Shown here one piece after another: positions 28,103 to 37,000 of a DNA stretch of 64,000 nucleotides. The position numbers and the translations under genes were made by a program. Below the pieces are notes generated by a model, which was not told the DNA's origin, made no database searches, and saw nothing but the letters and a program-made list of their open reading frames with translations. How positions within the stretch are numbered: the stretch's first letter is position 1; every line of letters begins with the position of its first letter. This DNA is from Microcoleus vaginatus PCC 9802 (GTDB taxonomy: Bacteria > Cyanobacteriota > Cyanobacteriia > Cyanobacteriales > Microcoleaceae): positions 2,367,001 through 2,431,000 of the forward strand of contig CP031740.1 of the NCBI GenBank assembly GCA_022701275.1. Direction: 5' to 3'.

Positions 28103-28324
28103 TTTTTCCTCACACCACATTGAGCCGATCGCCGGTTCCGAAGATTTAGGCGCCCGCAAATCACCTTTAGTATTCCGCCTAATAGTATTTCTTGTCAACA
28201 ATCGGGGAAATCACTGCCGGAGAGTGCAGTTTGGCTGTGGCTGATTTGACAAAAACTCCGTTTATTCCCAAAATCCTTGGTTTGAGCTAAATACCTACCT
28301 AGAAACCTGGTTGATGGCTGGATA

Positions 28325-29569
28325 TTGCGTAAGTTATCCCTCAGTAAGACTAATATTGACAGCACTGGCGCTAACAAATCGTTTGATCGGCTACAAATAC
28401 AAGTGAAAAAACTCAAATACGCCCTAGTTCACGAATGGTTGACGCCGTTAGCTACTGGCGGTTCAGAACTCGTAGTGCAGGAAATTCTCAAACACGTAGA
28501 CGAGGCAGATGTCTATGCCCTCATCGACTTTGAATCAGCCAATCCCGAAAGCTATCTTTTCGGGCGACAGATTGGCACAACATTTTTGCAGCACTTTCCC
28601 AAGGCCCGCAGCGGTGTCCAAAAATATTTGCCATTTCTGCCGATCGCGATCGAACAACTAGATCTGCGAGAATACGACATCATCCTCTCATCATCCCATG
28701 CCGTCGCCAAAGGCATCCTCAGCAGTCCCCAGCAACTGCACGTCTGCTACTGCCACACGCCCATGCGCTACGCTTGGGACTTAACTTTTGACTATTTGCG
28801 TAGCAGCAAAGCCGGACGGGGCATCCAGGGTCTGCTGACGCGATATTTGTTGCATCGACTGCGGCAGTGGGACGTAATTGCTGCCAATCGTGTTGATTAT
28901 TTCATCGCTAACTCTCAACACACTGCGCGCCGAATTTGGCGGTGCTATCGGCGGCGGGCCCAGGTGATTTATCCGCCGGTAAATATCGAGCGATTTTCCT
29001 TGATGCGACAAAAACAAGACTTTTACGTCACAGTTTGTCGGTTAGTAAGTTACAAAAACGTAAGTGCGATCGTCCAAGCATTCAATCAACTCGGGCATAC
29101 TCTAATTGTCATCGGCACCGGGCCAGAATTAGAAATGATTCGGCAAATCGCCAAACCCAACGTGCAAGTGCTCGGCTGGCAGCCCGCCTCCATAGTTGAA
29201 AAGTACATGGCAGAGGCGAAAGCCTTTGTATATGCAGCTTGCGAAGATTTTGGCATAGCTTTGGTAGAGGCTCAAGCTTGTGGAACACCGGTAATTTCCT
29301 ATGCAGCAGGGGGCGCTTTGGAGACAGTGCTCGACATTCGCCAACACCCAGAGACAGGGACTGGTGTATTTTTTTCCTCCCAAACCGCAGCAGCATTAGT
29401 CGAAGCTGTCAAGGAATTTGAGCAGTTGCAAGGCAAATTTCGGCCAGAAATCTGCAGGTTGCGCGCTCAACAGTTTGCCCCGGAAGTTTTTGGGCAGCGC
29501 TATCTAGCTTTTGTGGAACGCTGCTATCAGGAATTTCACTCCCGTGATTTTACCGAGTCTGGGGCTTGA
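28325..29569 (+). CDS. GT4-family glycosyltransferase
   Basis: About 388-414 aa depending on start. The N-terminal ALVHEWLTPLATGGSELVVQE is the acceptor-side glycine-rich loop. NSQHTARRIWRCYRRRAQVIYPPVN and the C-terminal donor-site motif ACEDFGIALVEAQACGTPVISY (E-x7-E type, split around residues 330-350) define GT4. It probably adds a sugar to a lipid-linked surface polysaccharide precursor. It is the first of a run with a sugar-phosphate transferase, gmd and GDP-fucose synthase. A GTG at 28403 (VKKLKYALVHEW) fits the family start better than the TTG at 28325. Divergent from the porin. Confidence 0.9.
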   Translation: MRKLSLSKTNIDSTGANKSFDRLQIQVKKLKYALVHEWLTPLATGGSELVVQEILKHVDEADVYALIDFESANPESYLFGRQIGTTFLQHFPKARSGVQKYLPFLPIAIEQLDLREYDIILSSSHAVAKGILSSPQQLHVCYCHTPMRYAWDLTFDYLRSSKAGRGIQGLLTRYLLHRLRQWDVIAANRVDYFIANSQHTARRIWRCYRRRAQVIYPPVNIERFSLMRQKQDFYVTVCRLVSYKNVSAIVQAFNQLGHTLIVIGTGPELEMIRQIAKPNVQVLGWQPASIVEKYMAEAKAFVYAACEDFGIALVEAQACGTPVISYAAGGALETVLDIRQHPETGTGVFFSSQTAAALVEAVKEFEQLQGKFRPEICRLRAQQFAPEVFGQRYLAFVERCYQEFHSRDFTESGA

Positions 29570-29579
29570 GAGTGCCAGA

Positions 29580-29735
29580 ACCCGATAGCGGGACAATCTT
29601 CCTTCTGCCTTGGTATAAGTGCCTTCAGAAGACCTCTGCATAAGTGCCTTGTGCCTTTTTCCTTCTGCCTTGAGAAGCCCTCTTTTTTCTTCCTTCTGCC
29701 TTTTAAAGCCTTCTGAAGGCAGAAAATTGAGTATT
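29580..29735. repeat. CCTTCTGCCTT repeat tract
   Basis: Several copies of CCTTCTGCCTT and TAAGTGCCTT are interspersed, with an inverted copy AAGGCAGAA at about 29715-29724, in the gap between the glycosyltransferase and the sugar-phosphate transferase. No gene is supported. Confidence 0.6.
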
Positions 29736-29812
29736 GGAAACATAATTCAGAGAACAAAGCGTCTTGAGGCTTTATGATCAGGACTGTGTGTGGTGTGAAG
29801 TGAAGGAGTAAG

Positions 29813-30544
29813 ATGACTGCCGACAGCCAACTAATCTCCGGCAAGGTAATTCGAGCGATCGCAAGACGCGGTTTTGGGTCTGTCCTGCAAGGAGATAGAC
29901 GCATAAGTCGTTCTCTACAGAACCTCGACGGAGAACTTTTCAAGCGGTTATTTGACATCCTGTTTTCCTTATCGGTTCTGATCCTGTTTGCTCCGGTTTA
30001 CCTGCTTTTGGCTTTCTTAATCGCCTTAAGCTCGCCCGGTCCTATTTTTTACGTACAGGAACGAGTAGGCAAAAACCGTAAAAGGTTTTATTGCCTTAAA
30101 TTCAGAACGATGGTGGAAAATGCGGACGATATATTGCTGGAAATCATGGAAAATTCTCCGCATTTGCGTCAAGAGTTTGAGGACAATTTCAAGCTGAAAC
30201 AAGACCCTCGAATTACCTGGATTGGAAGATTTTTACGAATGACCAGTTTAGACGAGTTTCCCCAGTTTTGGAATGTTTTAAAAGGAGATATGAGCGTCGT
30301 CGGACCGAGACCTTTAGTTGAAGAAGAACTGCCGAGATACGGTCGTCACATCAACAAAATTCTCACCATAAGACCTGGAATTACAGGCTTGTGGCAAGTG
30401 TCCGGTCGCAACGACATTCCCTATCCCCGCCGAGTCCAAATCGACCTCTATTACGCAAATGACAAAAACCTTTGGATGGATATGTGGATTGTTTTCAAAA
30501 CAATTGGAGTTGTGATTTTTCCCAAAAATAACGGCGCATATTAA
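29813..30544 (+). CDS. Bacterial sugar transferase (undecaprenyl-phosphate sugar phosphotransferase, WcaJ/PssY type)
   Basis: 243 aa, the short monotopic form. A membrane hairpin (ILFSLSVLILFAPVYLLLAFL, residues 45-67) is followed by the signature GPIFYVQERVGKNRKRFYCLKFRTM. DPRITWIGRFLRMTSLDEFPQFWNVLKGDMS follows with its catalytic Asp-Glu, then GPRPLVEEEL. It starts polysaccharide synthesis by moving a sugar-1-phosphate onto undecaprenyl phosphate at the inner membrane. AGGAGTAAG gives a strong ribosome site. It sits between a GT4 transferase and nucleotide-sugar genes. Confidence 0.94.
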   Translation: MTADSQLISGKVIRAIARRGFGSVLQGDRRISRSLQNLDGELFKRLFDILFSLSVLILFAPVYLLLAFLIALSSPGPIFYVQERVGKNRKRFYCLKFRTMVENADDILLEIMENSPHLRQEFEDNFKLKQDPRITWIGRFLRMTSLDEFPQFWNVLKGDMSVVGPRPLVEEELPRYGRHINKILTIRPGITGLWQVSGRNDIPYPRRVQIDLYYANDKNLWMDMWIVFKTIGVVIFPKNNGAY

Positions 30545-31000
30545 TTTTTGTCCGCAGTCAGCAATCGGTAGTTAGTTTTATTTGTTACTGACCACTGATG
30601 CTGACTACTGACAATCAGCCACAAACTCTTTGTCAAAACTAAACAGTTCCTGGATGCCGATCGAAGAATTGTGAGCTTAACTAAAGGGGCAAATAGTTAA
30701 ATAAACCTACCTCTTCTTCATCTAGAAAGATCAGTTCTTCTAGATAGACTACTTTAGGTTTAGGTGCTAAACTTAACTCTATAACCTTTGGCTTAAGGGG
30801 GATAGCCTACTTATCTGGGGATAGCCCACTACCCAACAGCGTAGGAAGTAAACTTCAACGGGCTTTAGGTAACTAAAGTTAAGTTTGAGTAAGTTTTATA
30901 AAGCAGTTAACGTAGAGTTTGAGAATACGGCCGGCAGGGAGCAACAGCCTCTGCCAAAAAATTTATTGTGAAATAACACAGCCTGTCAAAGGAAAATCAG
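30545..31000. other. 456-bp leader region before gmd
   Basis: No gene. AAACTTAACT (30769-30778) and AGTTAAGTTT (30877-30886) are a perfect inverted repeat about 100 bases apart, enclosing GGGGATAGCC direct repeats (about 30797 and 30819). This may be a structured leader or a cis-regulatory element for the polysaccharide genes; I recognise no known motif. Confidence 0.4.
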
Positions 31001-32032
31001 ATGACGCAACGTAAGCGAGCGCTAATAACAGGTATTACAGGTCAAGACGGCTCCTACTTGAGCGAATTACTGTTAGAGAAAGGATATGAAGTTCACGGCA
31101 TTATCCGGCGCAGTTCGAGTTTCAATACCGATCGAATTGACCACATCTATGTTGATCCTCACAGCGAGGGTGCGCGCCTGTTTCTACACTACGGCGACTT
31201 GACGGACGGCACCACTCTCCGCCGGATATTGGAAGAAGTTCAGCCGGTAGAAATTTATAACTTAGGCGCTCAATCTCACGTTCGAGTCAGTTTTGACTCG
31301 CCGGAATATACGGTTGACGCAGTAGGAATGGGAGTATTGCGCCTGCTAGAAGCAATTCGGGACTATCAGCGCCGCACCGGCATAGAAGTGCGGTTCTATC
31401 AAGCAGGTTCTTCGGAAATGTTCGGTTTGGTGCAGGAAGTTCCGCAGAAGGAAACAACTCCTTTTTATCCCAGAAGTCCTTACGCCTGCGCCAAAGTTTA
31501 CGGTCACTGGCAAACAGTAAATTATCGCGAATCTTACGGACTTTTTGCCTGCAACGGCATCTTGTTCAATCACGAATCTCCCCGCCGCGGCGAAACTTTT
31601 GTAACTCGCAAAATTACTCGCGCTATTGCCCGAATACTCGCCGGCAAGCAGAAAAAGATTTTCTTGGGCAATCTCGATTCCAAGCGGGACTGGGGCTATG
31701 CTAAAGACTACGTGCAGGCGATGTGGCTGATGCTGCAACAAGAGAAGCCTGACGATTATGTCATTGCTACTAACGAGACCCATTCCATTAAGGAATTTCT
31801 GGATTTGGCTTTTACTTACGTCAATTTAGATTGGCAAAAATATGTGGAGTTCGACGAACGCTACTTGCGTCCGGCAGAAGTCGAACTGTTGATTGGCGAT
31901 TCGACTAAGGCGCGCCAGCAATTAAATTGGGAACCTTCTGTAACTTTTCAGGAGTTAGTACATTTAATGGTAGATGCTGACATGAAAGCTTTAGACGCGC
32001 AAGGTCGGGGTTCGGGCAACGGATTTGATTAA
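31001..32032 (+). CDS. gmd: GDP-mannose 4,6-dehydratase
   Basis: 343 aa. It converts GDP-mannose to GDP-4-keto-6-deoxymannose, the first step to GDP-fucose and GDP-rhamnose. The Rossmann motif is [41 protein letters not shown] and the catalytic SSEMFG plus the YxxxK-type [12 protein letters not shown] are intact. [17 protein letters not shown] is the substrate-binding block. AAAGGAAAATCAG precedes the ATG. The next biosynthetic enzyme is encoded 0.5 kb downstream. Confidence 0.97.
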   Translation: MTQRKRALITGITGQDGSYLSELLLEKGYEVHGIIRRSSSFNTDRIDHIYVDPHSEGARLFLHYGDLTDGTTLRRILEEVQPVEIYNLGAQSHVRVSFDSPEYTVDAVGMGVLRLLEAIRDYQRRTGIEVRFYQAGSSEMFGLVQEVPQKETTPFYPRSPYACAKVYGHWQTVNYRESYGLFACNGILFNHESPRRGETFVTRKITRAIARILAGKQKKIFLGNLDSKRDWGYAKDYVQAMWLMLQQEKPDDYVIATNETHSIKEFLDLAFTYVNLDWQKYVEFDERYLRPAEVELLIGDSTKARQQLNWEPSVTFQELVHLMVDADMKALDAQGRGSGNGFD

Positions 32033-32212
32033 GTCGCTAAACAAAGCGGTCACTGGGAACAATTTGTAGGGGTAGTGCCCCGTGTCTACCCCCGCGAAAG
32101 GCTCGCACCGGGGGGGTTGCCCCTGCACACAGTCCATAAATGATGAGAGGATTGTTACACAACGGATTCAGCTAAGTAGGTGGCGACAAATAAACATTAC
32201 ATGGGAGGACGG

Positions 32213-32368
32213 GTGAACTCACTGCTCTACTCGCTTGTATTTCGCTATCTTAATCGGCACCGGCCCCTACAAGATACTATGGTTTTTGTCGATCATCTAC
32301 TCATTAGGGCGAGCGGCATTCAAAAAACCAGCTTAATTGCTCGCAAAATTTTCGGAGGTGCGGGCTAA
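32213..32368 (+). CDS. Possible small protein in the gmd-fcl gap
   Basis: GGGAGGA at 32203-32209 lies four bases before GTG 32213. The 51-codon frame reads NSLLYSLVFRYLNRHRPLQD, then VDHLLIRASG. No family recognised; a longer start at 32180 is possible. It may be chance. The rest of the gap has a GGGGTAGTGCCCC hairpin unit at about 32071-32095, a common cyanobacterial repeat. Confidence 0.25.
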   Translation: MNSLLYSLVFRYLNRHRPLQDTMVFVDHLLIRASGIQKTSLIARKIFGGAG

Positions 32369-32569
32369 TAAAAACATTAAAATGACAGTTGAGGACTGGC
32401 TACTCATAAATCTAACTTTCCGGTGTGCACGCAGCAGTCCCTATCAGCAGCAGCTAAAACAGATTTGTGGGCAACCGCGTCCTGTAGCTGGAGGCTTTTT
32501 TAGCTAAAGCAACAATTTTAGAATTGAAATTGTCGATCGACCTTTATTCAAAATCCCGAGGCTAAAATT

Positions 32570-33514
32570 ATGACAAGCTTGGATTTAAGCAGCAAACGCA
32601 TTCTAGTAACAGGTGGTGCCGGTTTCTTGGGCCGTCAGGTAATCGACCAGTTAGTCAAAGCAGGGGCCGATGCTGATAAAATTTCTGTGACTCGATCGCG
32701 TGACTGCGACCTCCGCATCATGGAAAACTGCAAGCGCGCCGCCGACCAACAAGATATCATCATTCACCTCGCCGCCCACGTCGGCGGCATCGGTTTAAAC
32801 CTAGTCAAACCCGCTGAATTATTTTACGACAATTTGATGATGGGCGCGCAACTAATCCACGCCGCCTACGAAGCAGGAGTCGAAAAATTTGTCTGCGTCG
32901 GCACGATTTGCGCTTATCCCAACTTCACCCCAGTTCCTTTCAAAGAAGATGACCTGTGGAACGGCTATCCAGAGGTAACTAACGCACCTTACGGAGTAGC
33001 GAAAAAAGCCTTATTAGTGCAACTGCAATCCTACCGCCAGCAGTACGGATTCAACGGTATCTACTTGCTACCAGTAAATCTGTACGGCCCGGAAGATAAC
33101 TTTGACCCAAAAAGTTCCCACGTCATCCCCGCATTAATTCGCAAAGTCTACGAAGCGCAAGAAAGGGGAGACAAAACACTGCCAGTTTGGGGCGACGGCA
33201 GCCCTAGCCGCGAGTTTTTGTATTCCACAGATGCCGCGCGGGGAATTGTGATGGCGGCTCAATCTTACAGTGAATCTGACCCGGTTAATTTGGGAACGAA
33301 TAGCGAAGTTAAAATTCGCGATTTAGTGGAAACGATTTGCGAATTGATGGGATTTGAGGGTGAAATTGTTTGGGAAACAGACAAACCGAACGGTCAGCCG
33401 CGTCGCTGTTTGGATACGGCAAGGGCTAAGGAAAAGTTTGGTTTTGTTGCGGAAGTGAAGTTTAAGGAAGGGTTGAAAAATACGATTGAGTGGTATCGAA
33501 AACACGCAGTTTGA
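32570..33514 (+). CDS. fcl: GDP-L-fucose synthase
   Basis: 314 aa. It epimerises and reduces GDP-4-keto-6-deoxymannose to GDP-L-fucose with [22 protein letters not shown] is the nucleotide-binding loop. [20 protein letters not shown] and the catalytic CVGTICAYP with the YxxxK motif YGVAKKA follow. [23 protein letters not shown] is family-specific. Together with gmd it makes a complete two-step GDP-fucose pathway, feeding the glycosyltransferases upstream. A strong terminator follows 6 bp after the stop. Confidence 0.96.
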   Translation: MTSLDLSSKRILVTGGAGFLGRQVIDQLVKAGADADKISVTRSRDCDLRIMENCKRAADQQDIIIHLAAHVGGIGLNLVKPAELFYDNLMMGAQLIHAAYEAGVEKFVCVGTICAYPNFTPVPFKEDDLWNGYPEVTNAPYGVAKKALLVQLQSYRQQYGFNGIYLLPVNLYGPEDNFDPKSSHVIPALIRKVYEAQERGDKTLPVWGDGSPSREFLYSTDAARGIVMAAQSYSESDPVNLGTNSEVKIRDLVETICELMGFEGEIVWETDKPNGQPRRCLDTARAKEKFGFVAEVKFKEGLKNTIEWYRKHAV

Positions 33515-33520
33515 GTGTGA

Positions 33521-33555
33521 AAAACCCGGTTTCTTGAAGAAACCGGGTTTTTTTA
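33521..33555 (+). terminator. Intrinsic terminator of the GDP-fucose synthase gene
   Basis: AAACCCGGTTTCTT (33522-33535) pairs perfectly with AAGAAACCGGGTTT (33537-33550), followed by TTTT. The AAACCCGGTTTC unit is also a frequent cyanobacterial repeat. Confidence 0.88.
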
Positions 33556-33562
33556 TGAAAGG

Positions 33563-33890
33563 TGGTGAATAGAAGTAAATCAGCAGAAAGAACTTTTCAG
33601 TAAAGCTTATGTACCCGCTGTGGTGGCAGTTGCAGGTTTTTCAGTCGATTGGCTAGAGTTAGACTTTGAAAGCATCGAGCGGCAAATCACTGCTGGCAGC
33701 GGTGAAGGAAGCGTTAGTTTTCCAGAGAGTTGAAGTTACAGTTAAAATGTACTTCCAGGGATGTAATAGATGGCGATCGGGTGAGATTTCTGCTCAAAGT
33801 CAAGAACTACAACGATCTAACAAGGAACGTCCGAATACCCCGCATCTGGGTTGTCGTTTTAGTCCTAGACATAGAGATCTTCAGGGCGAA
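33563..33890 (+). pseudogene. DUF4365 gene remnant, frameshifted
   Basis: Three frames together read the family pattern. NRSKSAER comes from GTG near 33563. ELFSKAYVPAVVAVAGFSVDWLELDF then comes in a second frame that ends FPES-stop. LQLKCTSRDVIDGD and KVKNYNDL follow at 33730-33860 in a third frame. DUF4365 is a predicted nuclease-like domain often found in defence and accessory regions. The C-terminus is lost where Uma2 sequence begins near 33885. Confidence 0.7.
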
Positions 33891-34406
33891 ACCTCTGCAA
33901 GGGCTGGTGCAAGCGATGCTCACGTGACGGTTGCCGCCAACTTATTGGCACTTTTGAGAAATCATGTTCGGCGTAGTGGCTGTCGTGTCTATATGTCGGA
34001 CATGAAAGTTAGGATTGAATCTTAGAATATTTACTACTATCCTGACGTGATGGTAACGTGCGATGAACGGGACAAAGCTTTTCAATATTATAAAAAATTT
34101 CCTCGTTTAATTGTTGAGGTTTTGTCCCATGTTACTGAAGGATTCGATCGGGGCGATAAGTTGACTGACTATCAAGAATTAGAAAGGCTTCAAGAGTATG
34201 TGTTAATTAGCCAAAAACGGCAGCGGGTAGAGTGTTTTCGTTGCAAGGCTGAAGGGTTGTGGGTTTTGTATTCCTATACTCTAGGAAGCGAAATTCACTT
34301 GGCTAGCGTAGATTTTCGCACAGGTATTGATACTATTTATGAGGATGTAATTTTTACTAAGGAAGATTCAGAAGCAGAATTTGAGGAACTGCGATCTAGG
34401 GGATAA
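33885..34406 (+). pseudogene. Uma2-family (DUF820) nuclease remnant with in-frame stop
   Basis: The frame runs HVTVAANLLALLRNHVRRSGCRVYMSDMKVRIES-stop-NIYYYPDVMVTCDERD and ends near 34406. TAG at 34023-34025 interrupts it, and the first 50 or so residues of the family are missing. The PD-(D/E)xK-like pair YYPDVMVTCDE and LIVEVLS is still visible. Uma2 proteins are very abundant in cyanobacteria and of unclear function. Upstream sequence is the DUF4365 remnant, so a deletion joined two unrelated genes. Confidence 0.8.
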
Positions 34407-34413
34407 ATGGAAA

Positions 34414-34450
34414 GTGCGATCGCCCTTCAGTCACAAAAGGGCGATCGCAC
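34414..34450. terminator. HIP1-containing 14-bp perfect hairpin
   Basis: GTGCGATCGCCCTT (34414-34427) and AAGGGCGATCGCAC (34437-34450) pair exactly. It lies between the Uma2 remnant and the convergent dynamin-like gene. Another GGGCGATCGCC copy follows at 34473. It may terminate in both directions. Confidence 0.6.
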
Positions 34451-34548
34451 TTGCGGATGTGATTAAAAAAAGGGCGATCGCCTAGTTAAAACTCAATACG
34501 TCGTTTTATTGGGTTGTGGTTGTTTGCCACGAGAACCGCTGGTTTTTT

Positions 34549-36798
34549 TTACAAACATTCTCCCTGGGTATCCCAAGGAATGTTGGCGAAAAAAACCCTG
34601 AGTTTCTCCAGATTTATGATAATCTCTTCAATTCGTTCTTTTGACTGGGTATCAGGTGAAGTAATTTCATGCAGATGCTTAAGAGACTCTTTACATTTTG
34701 CTTCAACTGCATCCGCACCTTTCTCAAAGGCTGTGGCTGTCTCTTGCCAATACTGGTCGATTCCTTCTAAGAATTTATCAACAATACCCTGTTTTTTGAA
34801 TTGTTGGTGAATTTCTTTTGCTAACCGCTTCTGCCAAGCTTCCCCAAAACGATTCCACACAAAAGAAGCCAGTCCAGCAGCTAAACCGATCCCTAGAACT
34901 ATTGGGCCACCAATCGCAGCTACGAAAGAAATTACTGCTGCCGTGCCACCACCGATACTAATACCAAGTGCTGACAAAAGACTGACTAATTTCGCTACTA
35001 AGATATAGCTGCCAAGATTGCCAAGGCCTGCTGCCCAAGCGGCTAAGGCACCATAAGCACCTAATCCCGCTATCCCACCAAGAAAAGCTCCTTTTGTATC
35101 GAAGGGAATAGAGACTACTGTTCCGTCTTTGTTGGGAAGCTTAGGTACTGGGTATTTTTCCAGAAAAGCGTCAATCTCAGCCTTGAGTTTTTCAGAATTG
35201 ACACTAATCCGATTTTCTACATGACTTTGTAGCAGATCGAGTAAATAACCGCGAGCGTATTCTTGAGCCTCTTTCTGTTTGTCGTATCTCTGGCGAATCA
35301 TTTGTTCTATGGAATCTACATCAATCTGTTTTTCCGCATAGGTCTGAAATGATTTGCGAGTATCTTTCTCTAATTCCTTAATTTGTTTGCTCACTTGACT
35401 GCGTTTTTGCCGCATTTCTCGCTGACGTTCAGGTTCATTTTTCTCCGCTTTCTCAAGCTCTTTTCGATACTCCTCTATTTTTGCAACAGTTGTTTGATAT
35501 TGCTCAATCGAGTTAGCGTATTCTTGGTTTTTGTCCTTTTTGACCGCATTAATTTCGCGGTCGATACGAGAGATGACTGTTTTAGGAAGAGTCTCGCAGA
35601 GGAGTTGAGTTAAATCATCAAAGAGACGCTGACAGCGCTCCGGCCTTTCTGACCAGAAAGTGAAGAAACGCTTTTGCACATCTTCCTTCGTAATATCCCG
35701 CTTTGTTAGCTTCCGACGAAACTCTATAGCAGTTTCATCAAGTTCTTTATACAGTCTGGCTGAAGCTTTATTGAGAATTTTGGGAAGCTCATCGTCAGGG
35801 ATACTCGGATCTGCGTGTGTCGCCACAATAAAGAAATTGCCTAGCGTCGGAAAGTCATTGCATTCATTCTCTGGGGCCGGCAACAAACGCAGCAAATTCC
35901 GAAGTCGCACCATATCTTGACCATTGATGTGACCCTTGGCAGGAGAAGCATAAAGCAAGACATTAGCAATCTTGGTGGCACTATTAGCTTTCTCAACATC
36001 CTTTGATACTTCATCTTGTTTATCAGAGTAACCGGGAAGGTCAATCAGGTTACACGCTCTTAACAAAGGAGCATCTACATAAACTATAGCTGTATGTCCG
36101 CCGTCATTGCTGTCGTCAGAGTCATCATATTGGTGTACGCCATATTTTTCTAGCAGGTCAAAGGAGCCGAATTGCAAAAAATGCTTCTGACAACGCTCCC
36201 GATCCTCTAAATATAGGAAGTCAAAATTTAGCTTGCCGTTTTCATCTTGCCAAAATTTCTCCTCAATAATTCCCACGTTTCCATCAAACCATTCGGGGCG
36301 ACTTTCCACATGACAAACAATGGTAATGACTCTTGTTGCAGGCTGATAGCCTGTTGGCAATACTTTTTGACCTAAAAGAGTATTAGCAAGATAGGATTTA
36401 CCAGAGTCAAATGCTCCTGTCAAGACAACATTTGGTTTTTGGTAATACTGGTTAATTTGTTCTTGCAGAGCGTTAGGTTTACGTAGTTCCGTTGGCAATT
36501 CTAGCCAAGGTAAAAAAGAATTTTCATCGATATACTGATTAAGTAAATTTAGCCGGCGATAAAGTTCAGCGTAGGGACTGCCTGGTTCAATTCCTGGGAG
36601 TGGAGGTATTTCCTCTGACATGGCAGTTGTAATGTCAACACCTAATATTTGCAGCCATTTTACTGCCATTCCCATCGGAACTTTTGCAGGGAAATGCTCA
36701 TAATTTTTAACCTGATCTACAGAAATGCCGATCCCGCTGGCAACTGATTCTGGACTGATACCTTTCTGTTCCCGATAGCGTCTAAAATTAATGTTCAT
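34549..36798 (-). CDS. HTH-fused dynamin-like GTPase
   Basis: 749 aa. Residues 1-52 are an XRE-type helix-turn-helix (FRRYREQKGISPESVASGIGI). A dynamin-type GTPase domain follows: G1 GAFDSGKS (128-135), then G3 DLPGYSDKQ near 258 and G4 THADP near 335. A charged coiled coil (about 430-500) leads to a hydrophobic hairpin region (about 575-660, GIAGLGAYGALAAWAAGLG and GPIVLGIGLAAGLASF) like the membrane paddle of bacterial dynamins. A DNA-binding domain on a dynamin is unusual. Bacterial dynamin-like proteins act in membrane repair and in antiphage systems (for example Leo-type Eleos). The divergent HTH-STAND gene shares its promoter region. I infer a self-regulated stress or defence GTPase; function unproven. 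Confidence 0.85.
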   Translation of the reverse strand: MNINFRRYREQKGISPESVASGIGISVDQVKNYEHFPAKVPMGMAVKWLQILGVDITTAMSEEIPPLPGIEPGSPYAELYRRLNLLNQYIDENSFLPWLELPTELRKPNALQEQINQYYQKPNVVLTGAFDSGKSYLANTLLGQKVLPTGYQPATRVITIVCHVESRPEWFDGNVGIIEEKFWQDENGKLNFDFLYLEDRERCQKHFLQFGSFDLLEKYGVHQYDDSDDSNDGGHTAIVYVDAPLLRACNLIDLPGYSDKQDEVSKDVEKANSATKIANVLLYASPAKGHINGQDMVRLRNLLRLLPAPENECNDFPTLGNFFIVATHADPSIPDDELPKILNKASARLYKELDETAIEFRRKLTKRDITKEDVQKRFFTFWSERPERCQRLFDDLTQLLCETLPKTVISRIDREINAVKKDKNQEYANSIEQYQTTVAKIEEYRKELEKAEKNEPERQREMRQKRSQVSKQIKELEKDTRKSFQTYAEKQIDVDSIEQMIRQRYDKQKEAQEYARGYLLDLLQSHVENRISVNSEKLKAEIDAFLEKYPVPKLPNKDGTVVSIPFDTKGAFLGGIAGLGAYGALAAWAAGLGNLGSYILVAKLVSLLSALGISIGGGTAAVISFVAAIGGPIVLGIGLAAGLASFVWNRFGEAWQKRLAKEIHQQFKKQGIVDKFLEGIDQYWQETATAFEKGADAVEAKCKESLKHLHEITSPDTQSKERIEEIIINLEKLRVFFANIPWDTQGECL

Positions 36799-36884
36799 AG
36801 CATTCTGCTACCCGCTAGTTTAACCCACAAGAAGTTATTGGTTTTTTATAATTATCTTCTAATTATAAATTTATCGAAGTAATA

Positions 36885-36975
36885 AAATGTCAAATTTTAT
36901 CAGCAATTGAGACGAGCGATATGTCTGAATTGGTCAGAAATGTCAGAAAATGTCATAAAAAGTCTGATAAAATAA
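36885..36975. promoter_or_regulatory. Tandem TGTCA-type repeats between the HTH-dynamin and HTH-STAND genes
   Basis: GGTCAGAAA, TGTCAGAAAA, TGTCATAAAA and AGTCTGATAA follow one another from 36932 to 36975 at about 10-11 bp spacing, on one face of the helix. ATGTCAAATT (36887) and ATGTCTGAA (36921) are outlying copies. TAATTATC/TAATTATA repeats lie nearer the dynamin start (36848-36868). The helical phasing suggests cooperative binding by an HTH protein, and both flanking genes encode one. Confidence 0.6.
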
Positions 36976-37000
36976 GAAAAAACCCTACACCACTCGACCA

